64,000 nucleotides of DNA from Phascolarctos cinereus (taxonomy: Eukaryota > Chordata > Mammalia > Diprotodontia > Phascolarctidae), in contig NW_018344125.1 in NCBI RefSeq assembly GCF_002099425.1, forward strand, positions 6,381,001 to 6,445,000, given 5' to 3'. Below the pieces are notes generated by a model. That model was not told where the DNA came from and ran no database searches. It saw only the letters and a program-made list of their open reading frames with translations. The position numbers and the translations under genes are program-made. Of this stretch, positions 22,206 through 32,409 are shown in pieces; position 1 is the first letter of the stretch, and each line of letters begins with the position of its first letter.

Positions 22206-22326
22206 CTGAGAGCATCTTGAGGGGTGGTGACTGTATTTTGCCTCCTTTTGTATTCCTAGCACTTAGCACAATGCCCAGCACATAGTAGGAACTTCAAAAA
22301 TATTTATTGATTGACTGATTGATTGC
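22206..22326 (+). mobile_element. L2 LINE 3' end, sense
   Basis: CACTTAGCACAATGCCCAGC, ACATAGTAGGAAC and a terminal ATTGATTGACTGATTGATTG tail are the canonical L2 3' end. Confidence 0.85.
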
Positions 22327-22329
22327 AAT

Positions 22330-24840
22330 GTCTGAGGGTGCCAGGTTATGAAGGGCTTTGAACACCAAACAGAGGATTTTATATATTTATATATTTTATA
22401 TTAGATCCTGTTGGTGATAAGGAACCACTGGTATGTTCTGAAAAGGGGAAGTGACGTGATCATTGGAGGATGGATTGGAGTAGGGAAAGACTTAAAGCAG
22501 GAAGACCAACTGGTAGATTGTTGTAATAGTTCAGATATGAGATGATGACAGCCTGCACCAGAGGGGTGGCAGTATCAGACGAGAGAAGGTAGCCTATATT
22601 AGAGATATTTATATGGTAAAATAAACAGTATTTGGCAACAAATTGTATATGGGGTGTGGGGAAAGAGAGTATGAGGAGTCATGGCTGACATCTAGATTGT
22701 GAACCTGGGTGACTGGGAGAATAATGGTACCCTCAAAAATAATAGGGAAGTTAGGAGGAGGGGAACATTTTGGGGAAAAGACAATGAGTTCAGTTTTGGA
22801 CATGTTTAGTTTCAGATGTCTACAGGGCACCCAGTTTAAGATGTCCAACAAGAGTGAGGATTAAGAAAAAGCCATTGGATTTGGCAATTAAGAAATCATT
22901 AGTAAATTTGGAGACAGCAGTTTTAGTTGAATGATGAAGACAGAAAACAGATTGTAGAGAATTAAAAGAGTGAGAGGAAAGGAAGTGGGGGTCTGCTACA
23001 GAAGGCATTCTCAAGGAGCTTAGCCAAAAAAGGGAGAAGAGATATGGGATGGTAGCTAGTGGAGATAGATGGGATCAAATGAGGGCTTTTTGAGAATGGG
23101 AAGATATGAGCATGTCTATAGGCAGTAGTGAAGCAGGCAACAGATAGAAGAAACTGAAGATAAGTGAGAGAGTGGGAATGATTGAGAGGGAGTGATCTGC
23201 TGGAGAAGTTGAGATGGAATGGGATCACTTGTGCACGCAAAGGTGTTTGCCTCAGCAAGGAGAAGGACCACTTCTTCATAGGAAGCCGGTGGAGTTGGAG
23301 ATGGTGGCAGAAGGCTTTCAAGTGATGTAAAATGAAGAGGAAGAGAGAACAGGGAGTTCTTAGTGAATGATCTCAAATTTTTTCAGTGAAACTTGAGGCA
23401 AGGTTCTCAGCTGAGAGTATGGAGATGGGTAGCTATGGGAGATTTGAGGAGGGATGAAAAGGTTTGGGAAAGATGATGTGATGAACGGTGTAGCAAGTCA
23501 ATTAGGGAGGTATAAAAGGATTATCTTGCTCTAGCAAAGGCACAATTAAAATTACATAAAATAAATTTGAAGTTTACCCATTCAGCATAGTTTTATAGGT
23601 TTTTTTTTTCTAGGTTCATTCAGCAACAAATTCGAAGCAGTAAAGGTGATGGATGGTGGGAGTGATTCAAGGCGGAGACTTGGAAGGGCAAAATCTTCAA
23701 TAGAATAAGGACAGTATAGAGTTGACCTGGTTCACCAAAGGGTCAAGATAGGGAAGAGATAAAAGTATAGCCCATGCAAGGGTGCTGGCCTGGGAAAGAA
23801 CTGAGGGGTAAAGGGATTGGAGACCGTAGTAGGGATAATGAACAAGTTTTGCTGTATGAATATCCACCAGAGGAGACAGAGAAGAAGAGATAGATAGTAG
23901 TAGAATTAGAATGGAATGATGTCATGGAAATCTAAGGTAAAGAGCATCAAGGATGCTCATCAAGGATCATCAAGATGGTGATTAAGAGCAAGACGGAAGG
24001 AAAGGTAGAATGACTACAGATTGTGATCAGATAAGGGAATTTCAGAATCCAGGAACATAGACATGATGCATTTGTGGGTGATGTTAGAATCAAGAGCATG
24101 ACAGTCTCTGTGTGTAGCTGTGGTGAGGTGGAGGCGTAGATCATGGGAAATGAATGAGGTGAGGAATTGAGAGGTTAGGGTGTTTGGAAGGTATCAATTT
24201 GCATGTTGAAGATCCCTGAAGGCAGGGGTTGGAGATGAGAGAAAGATTGTGAGCCAGGCACTAAACTCATTGAAGAAAGAAGGGGAGTAGTGCCTTATAA
24301 ACAACAGCTACCGGAATTTTGTTTGGGCGGTAGATATGGATTGAGGGAACCTCAAAGGAGGAGACGTTACTGAGTGATGACAGTAGTGGGAGAACCTGGA
24401 AATAGCAATGGGGAAAAGGGAATATTCCAACTCCCACACCTCAACCAGTAAATTAAGGGGAATTAGGAAAAATGTGCAACCAGTGCTGAAAAGGGTAGCC
24501 AGGGAGGCTAGCTCAGGAGGGAGCCAGGTCTCAGCAATGGAAAGAGTGGAAAAAGAAGAGATTTAAGATAAAAGCAAGTCTGTTACTTAAGAAATAAGCA
24601 TTCTACAGGGCACAGTGGAAGGGTTGGATAACTCTAGAATGGGACATTGTCGGGGTTGCATTATAGGGGGATGGAAATACAGGGAGTGGGTGTTGGGAGA
24701 TGGAGACTTGGGTTTGAATAATGACAGCTGGGAGTTTAGAATCACTGGGATGGGGAGGGTATGACCAGGTGGGAGTCTGTTAATTACTGAGAAATGAGTT
24801 CACGTAGCTTATCAACATCTCTAGTCATATGGCCTCAGGG
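22330..24840 (-). mobile_element. L2 LINE, large antisense fragment
   Basis: Starts at GGTTATGAAGGGCTTTGAAC without its 3' tail. Minus-strand frames show RT-region blocks near 22860-23010 (LHHSTKTAVSKFTNDFLIAK) and 23120-23370, and the segment before RT near 23700. Plus-strand wording matches the L2 at 9648-12955 block by block up to GACCAGGTGGGAGTCTG near 24765. Confidence 0.82.
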
Positions 24841-25084
24841 GAAAGGCCTCTACTTTGGCAACTCAGAAGAGTTGATGGAATGGTTTTCTAAAGGCAGGCC
24901 AGACCAGGCCCAGAGACTGGCAGAGGAAGTAGGATGGAGTGATGTCTCTCTTTCCCTCTCCTACATTTAGGAAGAGGCTAGACTTTCAATTTGATGGCTG
25001 TCCCTATCTTTTGCAGAGTGGAAGGGTCCCTTGCAACCAGGAAGAGGCCAGGTGGTAAACTTTGTTACCTCAAAGGAAAAATGG

Positions 25085-25232
25085 GGGGCAGCTAGGTGGT
25101 GCGATGAATAGAGCACTGGCTCTTGAGTCAGGAAGACCTGAGTTCAAATCTGGCCTCAGACACTTTATCATTTAATACTGTGTGACTCTAGGCAAGTCAC
25201 TTAACCCCAACTGCCTTGCAAAAAAAAAAAAA
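25085..25232 (+). mobile_element. WSINE1-like SINE
   Basis: Runs from GGGGCAGCTAGGTGGTGCGA to CCCCAACTGCCTTGC and poly-A. Flanking AAAAATGG and AAGAATGG may be a decayed target duplication. Confidence 0.88.
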
Positions 25233-25329
25233 GGGAAGAATGGCAGTTCCCTCAACAGTTGACCAAGTCCTTAACAGTTTGTTCATATATTTCACCTGAA
25301 CAATTTCCAAATGGTGTGATGGGGCTCAG

Positions 25330-25625
25330 GGTAAAGTGTGCAGAGTGAGTAGAACAGTATAATATAGAGCTGGAAAGGTGGGGTGGTGCCACAATTTTTT
25401 TCTTTTTTTGCAGGAGGCAACAGGGTTAGGGAACTGAATGCCAGACTGAGGAGTTTGTGTTTTACACTAGAAGTGACAGGGACCTATTGAAGGTTTCTGT
25501 GCAACAAAGTGATTGTACTCGGAGTCAGACAATTTGGCTACTTACTGATTATATACCCTTGGGCAAGGTATTTCATATTTCTGAACTAGAATAGCTTCAT
25601 TTGTGAATGGGCATAATAATCTGAC
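25330..25625. repeat. Old LINE and MIR debris
   Basis: 25330-25520 resembles antisense L2 (GAGGAGTTTGTGTTTTACAC). 25520-25625 resembles a sense MIR (GGAGTCAGACAATTTGGCTA, CCTTGGGCAAGGTATTTCAT). Both are decayed. Confidence 0.4.
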
Positions 25626-25639
25626 TTCTCAGGGGGTGA

Positions 25640-26440
25640 TTGTTCTGAGGATGTTCTAGAATCTAGGGCCCAGACCCTGAGGAAGTGAATTCACTCAACT
25701 TTGGATCTCCAGTCCCAGGGCCTGACTCATTTGATTGGGGGCTGAGTTGTTTTGTTGTTCAGTCTGTCAAGATATTTGGAGACACCCTGTTTCCTAGAGC
25801 TAAGGCCCAGAAGGCAGGCTGTGTGTGCCCTGAGCTTGGCCTAACAATAATCCTTTGCATTCTGGATAATCTCATCCTCTGGTGAAGTATATTGCCAGGT
25901 ATTCATTGAGGGATTTTCATATTAACCAATAACTGTTTAGATTTGTCAGAGCTCCCTCCCCCTATTTCCCAGGGACCTGAGAGCCAAAGTGCTGTAGCAG
26001 AAAGCAATCAATCATCTCCTGACACCTGTGCTTATGTAACTGCCAAGGGAACTGAACCAGATACTGCACTTCTGTTCCTGCCATGCTAACTCTGGTTCTG
26101 TACCCCACTGAACAATCACAAGGCTCAATGACCCTTACTCAACTTAAAGACTGTTCCATGGGACCAAAGAACACCTGTATTGTCCCAGGAAATGCCAACC
26201 ATAGGAACTCTACTCAAGACCTAAGAATGATTGTGTTGTGGTCCAACCCCTTGTGGTTTTCATGTATATAAGCCCTTCCTCTCCCCTAGCAAGTTACGTC
26301 CTCCTACTTAGGGGTCTTCGATTGCAAGCCTTTTTCTCACTCTGAAATTAGTTAAACTGGTACTTGATTCCCAACACACTTGCCTTTGGCCTGTTTTGTT
26401 TGGCTTCGGCCATCCACAGGTTAGAGGCCGGTTCCAGTCC
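25640..26440 (+). mobile_element. Probable solo LTR (fossil)
   Basis: About 0.8 kb of non-LINE sequence with a TGTATATAAGCCC promoter-like box at about 26263, a CTCTGAAATTAG stretch after it and a terminal region rich in TTTGGCTTCGGCC-like sequence. That is the U3-R-U5 layout of a retroviral LTR. No coding part is adjacent, so it would be a solo LTR. The family is not recognised. Confidence 0.42.
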
Positions 26441-26442
26441 TG

Positions 26443-26692
26443 TTGACAAGTCATTTTTCAATCATGTCTGACTCTCCATGACTCCATTTTGGGTTTGCTT
26501 GGCAAAGATACTGGAGTGGTTTTCCATTTCCTTCTCTACTTTATTTTACATATGAGGAAACTGAGGCAAACAGGGTGAAGTGACTTTTCCAAGGTCACAC
26601 AGTTAGTAAATGTCTGAGCCCACATTTGAACTCAGAAAGAAGAATCTTCCTGACTCCAGGCCCAGTCTACTTTGCTACCTAGCTGCCTTGGT
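26443..26692 (-). mobile_element. CORE-type SINE with RTE-like tail, antisense
   Basis: Reversed tail CAATCATGTCTGACTCTCCA, TACTGGAGTGGTTTTCCATT, body GAGGAAACTGAGGCAAACAG and reversed head TTTGCTACCTAGCTGCC. Confidence 0.85.
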
Positions 26693-26734
26693 GGTTGAGT
26701 ATGTGTAAATGATTCCATTTAGCCAGGGCGTATT

Positions 26735-26965
26735 GGCACATATTTACTAACCAGCTCTCTGAAGAAAAAAAAAGTGTCCATGATATACTTTTTAAGTTAA
26801 CCTGATTGTCTCTATCACTTTCATAAATCTAGACAATCAGCAAAACAAATCAAGCCCAGATTGGTAGCATTTGCTGATTTCCAAGGTGTAAGTGCTCCCA
26901 GAGAAAATTTAATAACCAGCTCTCCACCTTCAGCACACCACTGCCCTTAACCAGTGACTGACTGG
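26735..26965. repeat. Unclassified dispersed repeat, copy 2
   Basis: Matches 16405-16680 in the same orientation; see that entry. CTAACCAGCTCTCTGAAG at the start and ATAACCAGCTCTCCACC near 26920 resemble each other in direct orientation. Confidence 0.55.
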
Positions 26966-27004
26966 CATTAAACACCAGACCACCCATCCTGGCCATGTCA
27001 CTGT

Positions 27005-27150
27005 GGAAATTTTACTAGGTTCAAATCTTGTCTCTGTCACTTACCACCTGTGTGTGATTTTGGGCAAGTCTTTTCACTTTTCCTGTGCCTTAGTTTACTT
27101 CTCTGTAAAATGATGGGGTCAGATTCAAAAGCCAGTGAAGTCCCTTCTGT
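27005..27150 (+). mobile_element. MIR-type SINE, sense, decayed
   Basis: GGTTCAAATCTTGTCTCTGT, TGTGATTTTGGGCAAGTC and TCTGTAAAATGATGGGG follow the MIR order. Confidence 0.6.
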
Positions 27151-27399
27151 CTACAGATCTAGGACATTGTGATCTTATGATGTGCCTACCACCCTCCCCC
27201 ATTTTCTACCTCCACAGAATAAAACGCCCCTCTCTGGTTACTGCTCCCCTAAATGTGGAGTGTCTCCCTATTAGAATGTTAACTCCTCAGAGGACAGAGA
27301 CTGTTTCTTTATTTCATTCATTCATCACGGAAGATAACGTGTGTCAAGTTGGTAAGGAGGGACTGGAGTTAAGGAAAGAGACTGGAATTGGAGGCATAC

Positions 27400-28130
27400 A
27401 TCTAGGAATCATCTGCTTAGAGATGATCATTAAACTCATAGAAGCTAATGAGGTTACCTAGAGAGCGTAGAGAGAAAAGAGAAGGCCCAGGACAAAGCCT
27501 TGGGTTTATACCCACAGTTAGCTGGTGGGATACGTAGAGTGATCCAGCAAAGAAGACTGACAAAGAGTGGTCAGAAAGGTAGGGGGAGAACCAGGAAAGC
27601 AGTGGCAAGAAAACTCCTGGAGAAGAGAGTATCCAGAAGGATGGATCAATAGTGTCAAAGGCTGCAGAGAGGTTAAGAAAAGTGAGGACTGGCAGAAAGG
27701 CCTTTCGATCCATCAACAAGAAAATCACTGGTAATTTTGGAGAGTAGTTTTAATCAAGTGGTGAGAAGGCAAGTCAGATTGCAGAGCTAAGAAGTGAGTG
27801 AGAGGAAAGGAGGTGGAGGCATTGATTATAGACAGCCTTCTCGTGGAGTTTAGCCATGAAAAGCAGGAGAGATATAGGATGCTTAGTTAGTAGGGATGGA
27901 AGGACGGAGTGAGAAGTTTTTTTTTGAGGATGGGGGAGACATGGACATATTTGCAGGCAGTAGACAGGGAGAGATTAAAGATCAATCTGCAGGAGAAGAT
28001 GGGATGGCATGGGGTCACTTGTGCATGTAGAAGGGTTGGCCTTGGCAAGGAGAATGATCAGTCCATGGGGTGAAGGAGGAGACAGTGAGGGAGGGCGAGA
28101 GGGTGATGTGGGCTGGGGGGGAGGTGAGGC
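27400..28130 (-). mobile_element. L2 LINE, internal fragment, antisense
   Basis: The minus-strand frame at 27417-27728 carries FLPVLTFLNLSAAFDTID and SWFSPYLSDHS, the L2 reverse-transcriptase block LDLSAAFDTIDH. It ends just upstream of the NXT2 CpG island. Confidence 0.8.
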
Positions 28131-28309
28131 GAGCAGAGGCAGCTCTCGGCTAATCGCATCACTTTTTTCAGTAAAATAGGGATTCCAGAATCTCAGGCTA
28201 GGACTCGCCTTCCCCAGACTCTTAGATTCTCAATCCGAAAACAGAGAATCCATTCATTTTAGCAATATTCTTGATTTATCGGCAAATGCTCTCTGGTTAA
28301 TAGATACAG

Positions 28310-29240
28310 ATGTTCTCAGCCCGCCCACCACGCGGTTGCCGGGTTACCGCTCCGTCCCTTTGATTGGTCTTTTCCTTCTATGATACGCCTCAGACATGCT
28401 CCGCCCAGGAGTCACATCTCTCGCCTTTCATTGGACGCTGTCCCTGTCTCACGCCCATTGGACAGTGTCTGACAACTCAGGTAGCCAATCATCAGCGGGA
28501 AAACTGTTACGTTAAAAAGAGGCGGAACGGGAGTGACTGCACCCAGAGTAAGAGTTGGAGGAGGCGGGGCGAGCCGGTGAAAGCCGGAAGAGCTTCCGGG
28601 AGACTTCAACTTTACCTGTGTGCAGAGCTTCCCTCTGCCGTCCGCAGCATTCATACCTCCTTTCAAGCCCCGATCCGTCAAAGCTGCTTTCTAGATAGTA
28701 AACGGCAATGGCAATGTCTGTGGTAGGCCCCGGCGCGGCGTTGGGGTGGTAGGTAGGGAGGTGGCGAGGGAGGTGCCACCTGCCCGCCTGTCCCGCTGGT
28801 CCCGGGGCGGGGCCTGAGGCGCGGTGGGGACACCTTTCCGCCTGCTCTCCCGGGCCCCCTCCTCCCGCCGCTAGCGTCGTCGCTGCTTCTCAGACCGGGG
28901 CCTCTCCGGGCAGGCCGCATGGGCCTCTGACCGCTGAGGAGGAGGCAGACTCCGCGGGCGGGCGGGGCCGGGGGCGGGGGCGAGGCGGGGCCGGGGCCGA
29001 GGTGGAGGGACACTCACTGAACCTGTAGGCAGATGAGGGGTCTCGGGCCGGGAGTGGGGGTGTGGCCGCCGCCACCACAGCGTACGCTCGGTGGTGTTCA
29101 ATTTCGCGCTGAAAACACGGTCCCCACACGTGGGTGGGTGTGGACGTGGGCGTGGTGTTGGGAGTTGTACGAGCCCAAAGAGGCGCAGGGATGTCTGTAC
29201 ACACCACACTTCCGGAGCCTTAGGATCACCTCAGAGGCCA
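28310..29240 (+). promoter_or_regulatory. NXT2: CpG-island promoter of NXT2 with clustered CCAAT boxes
   Basis: GC- and CpG-rich in an otherwise AT-rich window. Four CCAAT boxes lie within about 125 bp: reversed ATTGG at 28363-28367, 28430-28434 and 28457-28461, and direct CCAAT at 28485-28489. GC boxes follow (GAGGCGGGGC at 28561). There is no TATA box. It spans the first coding exon at 28708. CCAAT clusters of this type are bound by NF-Y in housekeeping promoters. The transcription start cannot be placed exactly. Confidence 0.85.
28708..28722 (+). CDS. NXT2: NXT2 coding exon 1
   Basis: Five codons, MAMSV, phase 0, then donor GTAGGC. The context GGCAATGG favours the first ATG; a second ATG lies two codons on. 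Human starts MATSL followed by DFKT, so the position agrees. Confidence 0.9.
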
Positions 29241-32200
29241 TCCAAGGGGAAACTGAGGCCACGGGACTGGGAGGAGCCTCAGAGGCAGTCGAATCTGACC
29301 CCCTCAGTTTACAAAAGGGGAAACTGAGGCCTAGAGAGGGGAAGTGACTTTTTCAAATTCAACCTCAGAGATCATCTAAGTGTCTAAAGCTTAAGTTACA
29401 CTCCCTTTGTGGAGATGAGATGAACTTGGCCTAACTTTGATAAGTGTATATGCTAAATTTTTCTTTTAGGATTTTAAAACCAATGCGGATCAGGCTTGTA
29501 GGGCTGCTGAAGAGTTTGTCAATATTTACTATGAGACCATAGATAAAAGAAGAAGGGTGAGTATTATAGGCACTTAAAACAACTGAGATCCATTTGGCTT
29601 TACTCACAGCCTCCTCGCTGCTTTGCATAAGTGAGTGGATATTTCTGTTTCTTTAATATTTGCTGTTTTCTATCCCTTAGCCATGGATTTAGAGTTTCAC
29701 TCAGCCTTTGAAGCTTTCTAGCCTAATCCCCTCATTTTACAAATAAGGAAGCAATCTCAGAAATGTCAACTGAGTGTGGCACAAGGAGTACATAACAGGC
29801 AGGATTTAAACCCAGGTCCTGTGACTTCAAATTCAGAGTGCCAAAATAGGATAATGCTAGTGAGAGTCCACCAGGTAATAGATGTGACATTTGATCTAAT
29901 GCTACCTGATTTTCTTTCCTTCCTTTGTTCCTTCCTCCCTCCTTCCTTCCCTTCCTCCTTTCTTCCTTCTGGACCCAGAGTCAGAAAGACCTGAGGTCCA
30001 ATCTAGACTCACACTTATTAGCTGTGTGACCCTGGGGAAGTCACTTAACCTCTGCTTGCTTTAGTTTCCTCAACTGTAAAAAGTATCTGCATCCCAGGGT
30101 TTTGAGGATAAAATGGGATAATGCCTGGAAAGCACTTTGCAGACCTTAAAGCCTATGTAAATGCTAGCTGTTATTTCCCCCCCATATTACAAGCCATATC
30201 TGGTTACATTAGAAAGGTATTTGATTCGCAGCCCAGTTGGATTGACACTATACAGTTACAATCCCCAACCTTTCCTATACCTGATTTACATAGGTTCTTT
30301 TCTTTAAAAGTCTGTGCCCTTTTTTCATTAGTCACTTTAGCTAAAGGCTGAATGGAGTATATATTCCAGTAGAATTGATAGCATGGGGTTGGGAAAATGA
30401 ATATTAATTAAAGGTAGAAGACAAGTGGATTTGGTGTTAGAAAAAAAATTACAAAAAACAGAAATCTCTATCTTTTCTTTAGGTACTGACTAGATTGTAC
30501 CTTGATACAGCTACTTTAGTTTGGAATGGAAATGCCATATCTGGACTAAATGCTTTGAGTGAATTTTTTGAGACGTTGCCTTCCAGCGAGTTTCAGATCA
30601 ATGTGGTAGACTGCCAACCTGTTCATGGTAAGATCAGGAGTTTTCTCATGCAATAAACATTGTGTTCTTAAACAGTAATATTAGACTTTAATTATTCAAA
30701 GTAGGTTGTTGAAGAATTTTGTATTTGATTACTAGTCAATCACCTTAAAACCAACTCAGAAATCTTAAAACCTGGAAAAGGACCTTCTAGTTCAGCTCCA
30801 TCATTTGGCAAATGAGAAAATAGAGGCCTGAAGGGCACTGCTCTAGAGGCCCAGAGATCTCCTTGAGTCTTAATCTCTGCCCCTTAACTCATTTTCTGAA
30901 CTGAAGCAAATCACAGAAGCTCATGAAAGGAGAGATACTTTAGGAGGGAAGTAAACTTTAGAGTCATTCAGTAGTCAAGTATTTGGCCTGTAAGCTTCCA
31001 TTCGAAAGGCTTTTCTCTCTGTATCCTGGAATAGTTTCCTGTTTGTGGTGATTCATGGGCTTACAGTGAAATGTCAGGGTTAAATGGGACTTTGGGGTGC
31101 AGAGGAAGGAACTAGAGAAATTCTCAAGCACATACTTGCCTGCTGTGCCCTGAAAAGTCTAGTTGAGAGTTGCCCTGAAAAGTCTAGTTGAGAGTTACCC
31201 AGAATTGCTGAATAATGTATTCAGATTTCTTAGAGTCCTTTAATGCTTAAAAAAGTAATTTAGGCCTAGACTCAAAGTGTAACAGTTACTATTTCACGAT
31301 CTCTTTCCCTTCTAGGTGGGCCAGAAGTCTGTCTTTTCTTTTTCTGGTACTATTTCTGGGTGACTTGAGTTCCCCGGCAAAAACAGCTTTGTGAAATGCA
31401 GCCTTCGACTTTACATATTCAGTCATCCATCTAGAAGGAATGGAGCTTTGATATGTCTTTGAAATGCACCTGTGGCTTTTAGCTTTCTGACTTTGTGGGT
31501 CACATAGTACAGGCAGGATATCTATATATCATCTATGGTGACACTGGAGATTTTCTAGTTAGAGTAGATGGCAAGGTCAATTTAAGAAACATTTCTACTG
31601 GGTGCAGGGAATAGTGCTTGGCCCTATGGAGAGACGGAAGGAAGGAAGAAGAGGGTAAGGGAGGGGGAGAAGAGTTCATTTTTGTCCCTGAGGAGCTTAA
31701 ATTCCAGTGGGGGAAGAGAGCATGTTATAAGACCCGAGATAATTGGAGTAGGGAAAGAGTACCACCAATGGGGGAAATCAGGGAAGGTCTTGTGTGGTAC
31801 GTGATCTGAAAGTTGAATGAAAAGAAATATTGAGGCAGAGGTGGTAAGGATGGGAGGATATTCCAGAAATAGTATTATTACTTTTTGGAGAGGGAAGGAA
31901 GATAGGAAAGATACCACCTGTATGAAGACAGAGATGGGGAAGTAGGATGTGGGTTTACAGAACAGCAAATAGGAGAGGGTTTTAAGGGGACTCCTATAGA
32001 AACATCTCCAAAGGGAGTTTGGAGCCAGATGGTGAAGGACTTTATATGCCAACCTGAAGAACCTGTGCTTTGCCCTAGGGGCAATAAGGAGGCAGCAGGT
32101 GGCATTTGGGCTGGCGAATGACATGAGAGCCAACCTGTGCCTTAGGAATTGGGATTGGAAAGAGGAGACACTATTTGGGTCTTAGTGTATCTAACTTTTA

Positions 32201-32409
32201 TGGTGTTGCCATTCTCTCCCTCTTCTGTGTGTAGAGCATGCACTCAGAGCCAAACAACCGTCCTCGTGGTGACCTGTGGAACAGTGAAATTTGATGGGAA
32301 CAAACAGCGATATTTCAACCAGAATTTCCTGTTGACTGCCCAAGTCATGCCAGACAGCACCGTGTGGAAGATTGCAAGTGACTGCTTCCGTTTTCCAGGA
32401 TTGGTCTAA
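28708..32409 (+). CDS. NXT2: NTF2-related export protein 2 (p15-2), four coding exons
   Basis: NXT2 is an NTF2-fold protein that binds NXF1/NXF2; the pair carries mRNA through nuclear pores. The coding exons are 28708-28722, 29470-29556, 30483-30627 and from 32235 or 32237 to 32409, all with GT-AG borders. The reading is MAMSV, then [82 protein letters not shown] and [20 protein letters not shown]- and GTVKFDG-type residues fit NXT2 better than NXT1. With the downstream acceptor the product is 139 residues, against 142 in human as I recall it. Oddity: exon 4 is one base short near 32241 and has one extra base near 32391-32396, so the usual QDWS end is read as PGLV. No other gene is near; the upstream L2 ends at the CpG island. 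Confidence 0.93.
29245..29390 (-). mobile_element. MIR-type fragment, antisense, partly duplicated
   Basis: Two successive GGGGAAACTGAGGCC units (about 29248 and 29318) in NXT2 intron 1, each with MIR-like context. Confidence 0.5.
29470..29556 (+). CDS. NXT2: NXT2 coding exon 2
   Basis: 29 codons, DFKTNADQ to TIDKRRR. Acceptor TTCTTTTAG, donor GTGAGT. Phase 0 at both ends. Confidence 0.96.
29690..29850 (-). mobile_element. MIR-type fragment, antisense, NXT2 intron 2
   Basis: CCCCTCATTTTACAAATAAGG and GGATTTAAACCCAGGTCCTG follow the reversed MIR order. Confidence 0.55.
29965..30180 (+). mobile_element. CORE-SINE/MIR, sense, NXT2 intron 2
   Basis: GAGTCAGAAAGACCTGAGGTC, TTAGCTGTGTGACCCTGGGG and AAAGCACTTTGCAGACC. 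A CCTT-rich stretch (29920-29968) precedes it. Confidence 0.75.
30483..30627 (+). CDS. NXT2: NXT2 coding exon 3
   Basis: 48 codons plus one base, VLTRLYLD to DCQPVH. Acceptor TTTTCTTTAG, donor GTAAGA. Contains the LPSSEFQ motif of the NTF2-like fold. Confidence 0.96.
31146..31195 (+). repeat. Exact 25-bp tandem duplication, NXT2 intron 3
   Basis: The 25-bp unit starting TGCCCTGAAAAGTCTAG occurs twice with no mismatch (31146-31170, 31171-31195). Confidence 0.97.
31595..32140 (-). mobile_element. L2 LINE 3' part, antisense, NXT2 intron 3
   Basis: The minus-strand frame 31624-32133 contains [18 protein letters not shown], the L2 C-terminal block FK.L.YKALHGLAP. It ends about 95 bp upstream of exon 4. 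Confidence 0.82.
32235..32409 (+). CDS. NXT2: NXT2 coding exon 4 (frame-disturbed)
   Basis: The usual acceptor TGTGTGTAG at 32234 would read EHA then lose frame and stop at 32270-32272, about 94 residues in all. Starting at 32237 (after the next AG) gives [12 protein letters not shown] and keeps frame through ASDCFRF. Near the end an extra C in TTTTCC shifts QDWSN-stop (stop at 32411-32413) into PGLV-stop at 32407. Confidence 0.88.

Noticed and set aside
28364-28726. 120-residue plus-strand frame running through the NXT2 start
   Set aside because: It is out of frame with NXT2, has no recognisable domain, and fits promoter/5' UTR sequence.
28678-29209. Three overlapping proline/arginine-rich minus-strand open frames
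   Set aside because: They lie in the CpG island, are low-complexity, and arise from GC-rich sequence lacking stops; no domain is visible.
31624-32133. 169-residue minus-strand frame in NXT2 intron 3
   Set aside because: It is the C-terminal region of an antisense L2, not a host gene.
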